Assembly: GCA_002451175.1 (NCBI GenBank)
Contig: DKBI01000144.1
Span: 1 to 7,032, forward strand
Direction: 5' to 3'
From: Betaproteobacteria bacterium UBA6904
GTDB lineage: Bacteria; Pseudomonadota; Gammaproteobacteria; Burkholderiales; SG8-39
DNA: 7,032 nt
Positions 1 to 4,654 of the stretch are shown here, one piece after another (the first letter of the stretch is position 1; each line of letters starts with the position of its first letter). The notes beneath the pieces were generated by a model, which saw only the letters and a list, made by a program, of their open reading frames with translations, had not been told where the DNA came from and did no database searches. Both the position numbers and the translations under genes were made by a program.

Positions 1-228
1 ACGCTTGCGCTCAGCGTTTCGGTCATTCCGGCCCTGGTGGGCGCGGCCGCACTGGTACTGGCGAAATTGCCTTGGTGGTCGCTTGCAGTTCTGGCGATGG
101 TGCCGCTAGCGGCGCGATTGCCGGTTCCTGAACGCGCGCCTGCGTGGATGCAGGGGATGGTCGCCTCGAGTTACGCCGTTGCCGTCGCCGCAGTCTGCAG
201 TTTTCTCGCTTGGAAGTTTTCCGCATGA
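1..228 (+). CDS. C-terminal part of an unidentified integral membrane protein
   Basis: The frame is open from the first base of the window to a TGA at 226-228, giving 75 residues of a protein whose start lies to the left. What is visible is strongly hydrophobic: probable membrane segments at about residues 4-22, 27-40 and 54-72, separated by a short loop rich in Pro, Arg and Glu (about 40-50). A GTG at 37 could be read as a start, but the frame upstream of it is equally hydrophobic and open, so it is more likely internal. I do not recognise the family. YceI genes are often next to cytochrome b561-type membrane proteins, but I see no haem-ligand histidines here (this piece contains no His at all), so I do not make that call. 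The yceI-family gene follows 52 bases later on the same strand and could be co-transcribed. Confidence 0.6.
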   Translation, partial: TLALSVSVIPALVGAAALVLAKLPWWSLAVLAMVPLAARLPVPERAPAWMQGMVASSYAVAVAAVCSFLAWKFSA

Positions 229-266
229 GCAATCGCAGGTGTCCGGGTTTCGCCCACTTTCATCCT

Positions 267-273
267 GAGGAGG
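267..273 (+). promoter_or_regulatory. Strong Shine-Dalgarno for the YceI gene
   Basis: GAGGAGG lies 7 bases upstream of the ATG at 281, a near-ideal ribosome-binding site. It fixes the start of the YceI-family gene and suggests efficient translation, in contrast to the weak or absent sites before the sigma factor and the ThDP enzyme. Confidence 0.8.
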
Positions 274-280
274 TTCTGAA

Positions 281-877
281 ATGTCTCGTTTCACGATAGG
301 TCTCATCGTCGCTGCGTTACCCCTGGCGACACACGCCGCCGCGGAGTCGTTCACGATTGACGGCAACCATTCGCATCCCCATTTCCAGGTCAGTCACCTG
401 GGCTTCATGAATTTGATCGGACGTTTCGACAAGATGTCCGGCAAGGTCGTGCTGGACGCGGCCGCCAAGACCGGCAGCGTGGATGTCACGATCGAAACCG
501 CAACGATCAGCACCGGCGACAGCGAGAAGGGATCGCGTGCCCGGTCGCGCGACGAGCACCTCCGGACTCCGGATTTCTTCAACGTCGCCGAATTTCCGCG
601 TGCGACCTTCAAGGGGACCGCGACGAAATGGACCGGGGAGTGGCCCTCGGCGATCGAAGGCCAGCTGACGCTCCTGGGCGTCACGAAACCTCTCACCCTG
701 ACCGTGGAGAATTGGAAATGCGGGCCGGATCCGCGCAGTCAGGGCAAGCGCTACATGTGCGGCGGCAACGCTACGGGGGTCATCAAGCGCACCGACTTCG
801 GCATGAAGTTCGGCGTGGGGCCCATCGGCGATGAAGTCAAGCTCATGATCGGTTTGGAGGCGTTCCGGGATCAGTAA
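281..877 (+). CDS. YceI-family periplasmic protein
   Basis: A secreted protein of 198 residues. Residues 1-21 form a Sec signal peptide: a short basic start, a hydrophobic core, then Ala-Ala-Ala before Glu22, so cleavage is probably after Ala21. The mature part (22-198) is a complete YceI domain. It opens with the family's F-x-I-D-x-x-H-S-x-x-x-F-x-V-x-H-L-G-F pattern (residues 24-42), has the G-R-F-D turn (47-50), the D-E-H-L-R-x-P-D-F-F-(N)-V segment (91-102), the L-x-G-V-T-K-P-L segment (131-138), and closes with I-K-R-T-D-F-G-M (168-175). YceI proteins are lipocalin-like beta-barrels; solved members bind polyisoprenoid or isoprenoid-quinone-type lipids, so a lipid-binding envelope role is expected. 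The ligand is not predictable here. Cys147 and Cys160 flank a loop and could form a disulfide in the periplasm. The gene sits 76 bases upstream of an ECF sigma factor on the same strand, which suggests an envelope-stress or redox context. Family assignment is secure; the physiological role is inferred. Confidence 0.95.
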   Translation: MSRFTIGLIVAALPLATHAAAESFTIDGNHSHPHFQVSHLGFMNLIGRFDKMSGKVVLDAAAKTGSVDVTIETATISTGDSEKGSRARSRDEHLRTPDFFNVAEFPRATFKGTATKWTGEWPSAIEGQLTLLGVTKPLTLTVENWKCGPDPRSQGKRYMCGGNATGVIKRTDFGMKFGVGPIGDEVKLMIGLEAFRDQ

Positions 878-948
878 TCGCCGTTCCTGCACCGTCTCGC
901 GGGACTCGCCCTGGGCGGCATGGCGCCGGCCGGCAATTGTCTATCCGC

Positions 949-976
949 GGAATATGGACGTGCGTAGACTGTCATT
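949..976 (+). promoter_or_regulatory. Candidate ECF-type promoter for the sigma/anti-sigma pair
   Basis: GGAAT at 949-953 resembles the GGAAC core of ECF -35 elements. It is followed after 17 bases by GTCATT at 971-976, which resembles the GTC-containing -10 element. Many ECF sigma factors transcribe their own gene, so this is where such a promoter would be useful. If real, transcription would start near 981-984, at or next to the second in-frame ATG (981), making the ATG at 954 untranscribed from this promoter. The match is partial and based on reading alone, so this is a hypothesis. Confidence 0.25.
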
Positions 977-1481
977 CCCCATGACCGACGCCGACAGCAT
1001 CGTCGAGCTGATTCCGCGCCTCCGGCGTTATGCCCGGGCGCTGGTCGGCGACCGACATGCGGCGGACGACCTGGTGCAGGACACGCTCGAGCGCGCGTGG
1101 GCGAAGTTGCACCTGTACCGGCGCGGCACGGATCTGCGCGCTTGGTTGTTCACGGTAATGCACAACGTACATGTCAATCAGGTGCGGTCACGCCGCGAAA
1201 CGGTATCGCTGGAAGGCGAGGTGCTGGAACTTCCCGGGCGCGCCGGCCACGACGCCAGCCTCGAGGCACGCGACCTCGAGCGCATGCTCGCGCGGCTGTC
1301 CGTAGAGCAGCGCGAAGTACTCCTGCTCGTTTCCCTGGAGAACCTGAGTTACGAGGCTGCGGCAGGCGCGCTGGGCATCCCGATCGGCACGGTCATGTCG
1401 CGCCTTTCGCGAGCGCGCGAAAAGTTGCGCAATCTCATGGAAGGATCGCCGGGTCCTGGGCGTTTACAGGTCGTGAAGTGA
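954..1481 (+). CDS. ECF-family RNA polymerase sigma factor
   Basis: A sigma-70 family factor of 175 residues, the usual size of an ECF sigma factor, with only regions 2 and 4. Region 2 spans about residues 19-83 and contains the core-binding D-D-L-V-Q-D-T-L-E-R-A-W helix (38-49) and the -10-recognition part with R-A-W-L-F-T-V-M-H-N (62-71). Region 4 spans about 105-160, with a helix-turn-helix beginning L-S-Y-E-A-A-A (131-137) and the recognition helix G-T-V-M-S-R-L-S-R-A-R (145-155). It directs RNA polymerase to a specific regulon, normally released by the anti-sigma factor encoded 7 bases downstream. Start choice is uncertain: neither the ATG at 954 nor the in-frame ATG at 981 has a good Shine-Dalgarno. 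The 981 start (166 residues) gives the more typical N-terminus, since the first nine residues lie outside region 2. The inducing signal and regulon cannot be read from the window; the adjacent YceI gene is the obvious candidate target. Confidence 0.95.
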   Translation: MDVRRLSFPMTDADSIVELIPRLRRYARALVGDRHAADDLVQDTLERAWAKLHLYRRGTDLRAWLFTVMHNVHVNQVRSRRETVSLEGEVLELPGRAGHDASLEARDLERMLARLSVEQREVLLLVSLENLSYEAAAGALGIPIGTVMSRLSRAREKLRNLMEGSPGPGRLQVVK

Positions 1482-1488
1482 GTCATCG

Positions 1489-2259
1489 ATGAGCGAGCTC
1501 CCCGTCACCGAAGCGGAACTGCAGGCCTATGTGGACGCGCGCCTGCCCGAAAGCCGCACCGCGGAAATCGATCGCTATATCGCGGGGCATCCCGAGGAGG
1601 CCGGGCGCGTGGCGGCCTACCGGTCCCAGTCTGACCAGTTGCGCGCGACGTTCGAGCCGGTTTTGGGCGAGCCGGTGCCGGCGCGACTGGTCCGCGCCGC
1701 CCGCCCGCGTCATGTGCGCATCTGGCGCGTCGCGGCGGCCTTTGCGCTCGTCGGACTCGGAGTCTTGGCTGGGTGGCAATTGCACGGTTCCCTGGCCCCG
1801 CCCGAAGCGCAGCAATCATTCGCGCACGACGCGGCGGTCGCGCACGCAACGTATTCGCCGGAGGTGCGTCATGCGGTGGAGGTCGGCGCCGACCAGGAGG
1901 CACACCTCGTCGCGTGGCTTTCGAAACGTCTCGGCGCCAAGGTGCGCGCGCCGAACCTGGAGGCAGCGGGTTATTCGCTGATGGGCGGGCGCCTGCTGCC
2001 GGGCGAAGACGGCTCGGCCGGCGCGGCGCCGACGGCGCAGTTCATGTATCAGTGCAACAAGGGCACGCGCGTCACGCTCTACGTGCGTACCCACGTCCAG
2101 GACCAGCACGAAACCGCGTTCCGCTTTGCGCGCGACCGATCCGTGGGCGTGTTCTACTGGATCGACCGCTCTTTCGGCTACGCGCTGTCGTCCGCGGACA
2201 TCAGCAAGGACGAGCTTCTCAAGGTCGCCAATGTCGCCTACCAGCAGCTCAACCCCTGA
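1489..2259 (+). CDS. Single-pass membrane anti-sigma factor (RsiW/COG5662-like)
   Basis: A 256-residue protein encoded directly after the ECF sigma factor (7-base gap, weak ribosome site, so probably translationally coupled). The N-terminal part (1-77) is a cytoplasmic anti-sigma domain with the pattern seen in this family: T-E-x-E-L-Q-A-Y-V-D-x-R-L (7-19), then H-P-E-E-A-x-R-V-A-A-Y (34-44). One membrane helix follows at about 78-96. The rest (about 100-256) would be periplasmic and forms a sensor-like domain with H-x-V-E-V (128-132), A-H-L-x-x-W-L-S-K-R-L-G (138-149), G-G-R-L-L-P (166-171) and a late G-Y-A-L motif (230-233). The H-x3-C-x2-C zinc motif of ZAS anti-sigma factors is absent: the cytoplasmic part has no cysteine, and the only Cys in the protein is 189 in the periplasmic part. 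It should hold the sigma factor at the membrane until an envelope signal is sensed. Release could be by proteolysis or by conformational change; the sequence does not say which. Confidence 0.88.
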   Translation: MSELPVTEAELQAYVDARLPESRTAEIDRYIAGHPEEAGRVAAYRSQSDQLRATFEPVLGEPVPARLVRAARPRHVRIWRVAAAFALVGLGVLAGWQLHGSLAPPEAQQSFAHDAAVAHATYSPEVRHAVEVGADQEAHLVAWLSKRLGAKVRAPNLEAAGYSLMGGRLLPGEDGSAGAAPTAQFMYQCNKGTRVTLYVRTHVQDQHETAFRFARDRSVGVFYWIDRSFGYALSSADISKDELLKVANVAYQQLNP

Positions 2260-2265
2260 GCCGCG

Positions 2266-3075
2266 TCAACTGGCCGGGCGAAGGATGTAGCCACCCGACT
2301 TCTCGTCGCGCTCGAGCGACAGGAGCTTGCGCTGTTCGGCTTCCTCGAGCAGGTCGGAGAAGGCGCGAAAGCCGTAGTAAGACTCGTTGAACCCGGGGTT
2401 TCGGCGCTTGAGCGCCTGCTTGACCATCGAGCCCCAGATCTTCTCGCCCTCGCCGCGCTCCGCGATGAGCGCGACCACGGTCTCGAGTACGAGGTCGAAG
2501 GCCTCCTGCTTGCGGTCCTCGGTCGGCGCCGTCTCCTTCACCGACGCGGCCGGCCGGGCCTCGCGCCGCTTGCGTGCCGCGCGCCGCTTCACTTCGTCCT
2601 CGCGAACGAGATCGTCGTAGTAGATGAATTCGTCGCAATTCGCGATGAGCAGATCCGAGCTCGAGTTCTTGACGCCCACGCCGATCACGGTCTTCGCGTT
2701 CTCGCGGAGCTTGGACACCAGCGGCGAGAAGTCGGAATCGCCGCTGATGATGACGAAGGTGTCGACGTGCGACTTCGTGTAGCACAGGTCGAGCGCGTCC
2801 ACCACCATGCGGATGTCGGCAGAATTCTTGCCGGACTGCCGCACGTGGGGAATCTCGATCATCTCGAACGCGGCGGCGTGCATCGGCGCCTTGAATTCCT
2901 TGTAGCGCTCCCAGTCGCAATACGCCTTCTTGACGACGATGCTGCCCTTGAGGAGCAGGCGCTCGAGCACCTTGCCGATGTCGAACTGCGCGTACTTCGC
3001 TTCGCGGACGCCGAGCGCGATGTTTTCGAAGTCGCAGAACAGCGCCATGTTGCGGGTGTCGGGGTTGACGGCCAT
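2266..3075 (-). CDS. NYN-domain (LabA/DUF88-like) ribonuclease with C-terminal OST-HTH/LOTUS domain
   Basis: A 269-residue protein with two domains. The NYN domain (about 8-157) has the PIN-like set of acidic residues: Asp15 in F-C-D-F-E-N (13-18), Asp87 and Asp93 in S-A-D-I-R-M-V-V-D (85-93), and Asp113/Asp115 in S-G-D-S-D-F-S-P-L (111-119). All the expected metal-binding positions look intact, so it is probably an active metal-dependent RNase. A charged Arg/Lys/Ala-rich linker (about 158-190) joins it to an OST-HTH/LOTUS domain (about 191-268) with the typical N-P-G-F-x-E-x-x-Y-G-F-x-x-F-x-D-L-L (226-243). LOTUS domains bind RNA, with G-rich or G-quadruplex RNA reported for some, so the likely role is RNA recognition plus cleavage. 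The ATG at 3075 is preceded by AAAGGAA, which supports this start. The stop lies 6 bases from the convergent anti-sigma gene's stop. The RNA target is unknown. Confidence 0.92.
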   Translation of the reverse strand: MAVNPDTRNMALFCDFENIALGVREAKYAQFDIGKVLERLLLKGSIVVKKAYCDWERYKEFKAPMHAAAFEMIEIPHVRQSGKNSADIRMVVDALDLCYTKSHVDTFVIISGDSDFSPLVSKLRENAKTVIGVGVKNSSSDLLIANCDEFIYYDDLVREDEVKRRAARKRREARPAASVKETAPTEDRKQEAFDLVLETVVALIAERGEGEKIWGSMVKQALKRRNPGFNESYYGFRAFSDLLEEAEQRKLLSLERDEKSGGYILRPAS

Positions 3076-3081
3076 GGAAGA

Positions 3082-3088
3082 TTCCTTT
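3082..3088 (-). promoter_or_regulatory. Shine-Dalgarno for the NYN/LOTUS gene
   Basis: Read on the minus strand, AAAGGAA lies about 6 to 8 bases upstream of the ATG at 3075-3073. It decides the start over the in-frame Met10. It occupies part of the 37-bp gap shared with the divergent ThDP-enzyme gene. Confidence 0.65.
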
Positions 3089-3096
3089 CTTTGCGC

Positions 3097-3106
3097 ATGC
3101 TAGCAT
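3097..3106. promoter_or_regulatory. Palindrome in the divergent gap, possible operator
   Basis: ATGCTAGCAT is a perfect 10-bp palindrome in the 37-bp gap (3076-3112) between two divergent start codons. It also reads as TAGCAT, a loose -10-like hexamer, on both strands. On the plus strand this would place transcription start near the ATG at 3113, which lacks a Shine-Dalgarno. GCATGC occurs at 3095-3100, overlapping the palindrome, and again at 3111-3116. It could be a shared operator or promoter, or chance; there is no comparative evidence. Confidence 0.25.
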
Positions 3107-3112
3107 CGCCGC

Positions 3113-4654
3113 ATGCTTGGTGCCGAAGCGCTTGCGCGCACGCTTCTGGGCTCGGGGATTGACATTTGCTTTGCGAACCCCGGCACTTCCGAAATGCATT
3201 TCGTTTCCGCGCTCGACCGCGTGGCGGGTCTGCGTTGCGTGCTGGGGCTTGCCGAGACGGTGGTTGCCGGGTGCGCGGACGGCTACGCACGCATGGCGGG
3301 CAAGCCGGCCGCGACCCTTCTGCATTGCGGGCCGGGGTTGGCCAACGGCCTGGCGAATTTCCACAACGCGCGGCGGGCGTTCACCCCGATCGTCAGCATC
3401 GTGGGGGATCACGCGACGTTTCATCGGCCGCATGACGCGCCGCTGACCGCGGACACCGAAGGTCTGGCGCGCAGCGTCTCGACGTGGGTGCACACCTGCG
3501 CCAGGGCAGCCGATGTAGGAGCGGATGCCGCGGCAGCCATCCGGGCGGCGAGAAGGCCGCCGGGCGGCATCGCTACGCTGATCCTGCCTGCGGACTGCGC
3601 CTGGAACGATGGCGCATCGCCGGCTGCTGCGTTGCCGCCGGAGCGGCCGGCGGCCGTTGGGACGGGTGTGATCCAGGATATCGCGCGCGTGCTGCGGGCC
3701 GGCGAGCCCGCGATGCTGCTGCTGTCCCAAGGAGCGCTCAGCGAAGCGGCGCTGCGCGCGGCGCAGCGCATCGCGCAGTCCAGCGGAGCGCAGCTGCGCA
3801 CGCCCACGCAAGTGCCCCGCATGGCACGCGGCCGGGGACGCCCTGCCATCGACCGCATCCCTTACGTCGTCGACGCCGCAATCCAGGTCCTATCGGGAAT
3901 TCGCCACCTGATCCTGGTGGGGGCCAAGGCGCCGGTGGGATTCTTCGCCTATCCGGGCAAGCCGTCTGCGTTATGGCCGAAGGACTGCGCGGTGCATACG
4001 CTGGCGCACGTCGAGGAAGATGCCGAGGGCGCGCTCGAGATGCTCGCGGACGCGTTGCGCGCCCCCCCTTACTTGGCCAATGCGGATTCCGGCAGCGCGC
4101 CTGTCGTTGGCCGCGGAGCATTTCAGCCGGAAGGCTTCGGCCGAACGCTGGCGGCCCTGCTGCCCGAGGAGGCCATCGTCGCCGAGGACGCGGTCACTTC
4201 CGGCCGAGCGCTGTTTCCGTTGACGTTCAGCGCGCCGCCGCACGACTGGATTCAGATCACCGGCGGCGCGATTGGATATGCCTTTCCAGCGGCCACGGGC
4301 GCGGCGATCGCGTGTCCGGGGCGCAAGGTGGTTTGCCTGCAGTCGGACGGCGGCGGGATGTATTCGTTGCAGGCGCTCTGGACCCAGGCGCGGGAGCAGT
4401 TGGACGTCGTCAACGTCGTCTTCGCAAACCGCCGCTACGCCATTCTGCAGGGCGAGCTTGCCGCCGTCGGCGCCCAGCCCGGGCCTGCGTCGCGCGAACT
4501 CTTCGACCTCGCGCGCCCTGAGATCCGCTGGACGCGTTTGGCGGACGGCATGGGGGTGGAAGCGGCGAGCGTGGATACGCTGGAAGCGTTCGCGGACGTC
4601 TTTCGCGCGGCCTGCGCGCGCCGCGGGCCGTTCCTGATCGAATTCCGGATCTAG
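3113..4654 (+). CDS. ThDP-dependent enzyme, acetolactate synthase / benzoylformate decarboxylase superfamily
   Basis: A 513-residue protein with the three-domain layout of ThDP-dependent decarboxylases and carboligases. The N-terminal PYR domain (about 1-165) has N-P-G-T-S-E (22-27), the cofactor-activating Glu48 in L-A-E-T-V-V-A-G-C-A-D-G-Y-A-R, and L-H-C-G-P-G-L-A-N-G (70-79). A central domain (about 180-320) follows. The C-terminal PP domain (about 335-513) has the ThDP/Mg motif starting S-D-G-G-G (411-415) and Asn439 in F-A-N-R-R-Y; Asp412 to Asn439 is 27 residues, the family spacing. Ser replaces the usual first Gly of the GDG motif. His71 aligns by eye with the active-site His70 of benzoylformate decarboxylase, and the Y-S-L-Q-A-L-W-T stretch after the SDG also resembles that branch. 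Such proteins are often named acetolactate synthase large subunit, but no small subunit is adjacent and this one is shorter than typical AHAS (about 550-600), so a biosynthetic IlvB role is doubtful. Substrate unknown. The ATG at 3113 has no evident Shine-Dalgarno, and the stop overlaps the convergent RND gene. Confidence 0.9.
   Translation: MLGAEALARTLLGSGIDICFANPGTSEMHFVSALDRVAGLRCVLGLAETVVAGCADGYARMAGKPAATLLHCGPGLANGLANFHNARRAFTPIVSIVGDHATFHRPHDAPLTADTEGLARSVSTWVHTCARAADVGADAAAAIRAARRPPGGIATLILPADCAWNDGASPAAALPPERPAAVGTGVIQDIARVLRAGEPAMLLLSQGALSEAALRAAQRIAQSSGAQLRTPTQVPRMARGRGRPAIDRIPYVVDAAIQVLSGIRHLILVGAKAPVGFFAYPGKPSALWPKDCAVHTLAHVEEDAEGALEMLADALRAPPYLANADSGSAPVVGRGAFQPEGFGRTLAALLPEEAIVAEDAVTSGRALFPLTFSAPPHDWIQITGGAIGYAFPAATGAAIACPGRKVVCLQSDGGGMYSLQALWTQAREQLDVVNVVFANRRYAILQGELAAVGAQPGPASRELFDLARPEIRWTRLADGMGVEAASVDTLEAFADVFRAACARRGPFLIEFRI

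Noticed and set aside
212..244. GGAAGTT ... GTCC upstream of the YceI gene as an ECF promoter
   Set aside because: The spacing (22 bases between GGAAGTT and GTC) is well beyond the usual 16-17, so it does not support a sigma-dependent promoter there.
317..892. 191-codon open frame opposite the YceI gene
   Set aside because: It is an antisense shadow with no motif. The plus strand has a signal peptide, a strong ribosome site and a full YceI domain.
907..934. Small stem (CGCC-CTG-GGCG) and the palindrome GCCGGCCGGC between the YceI and sigma genes as a terminator
   Set aside because: The stem is 4 bp, the palindrome has no loop, and neither is followed by a T run. GC-rich palindromes are common at this base composition.
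2249..3811. 520-codon open frame on the minus strand across the NYN and ThDP genes
   Set aside because: It is Arg/Gly/Ala-rich with no recognisable domain and overlaps two well-supported genes in other frames. It is a compositional artefact.
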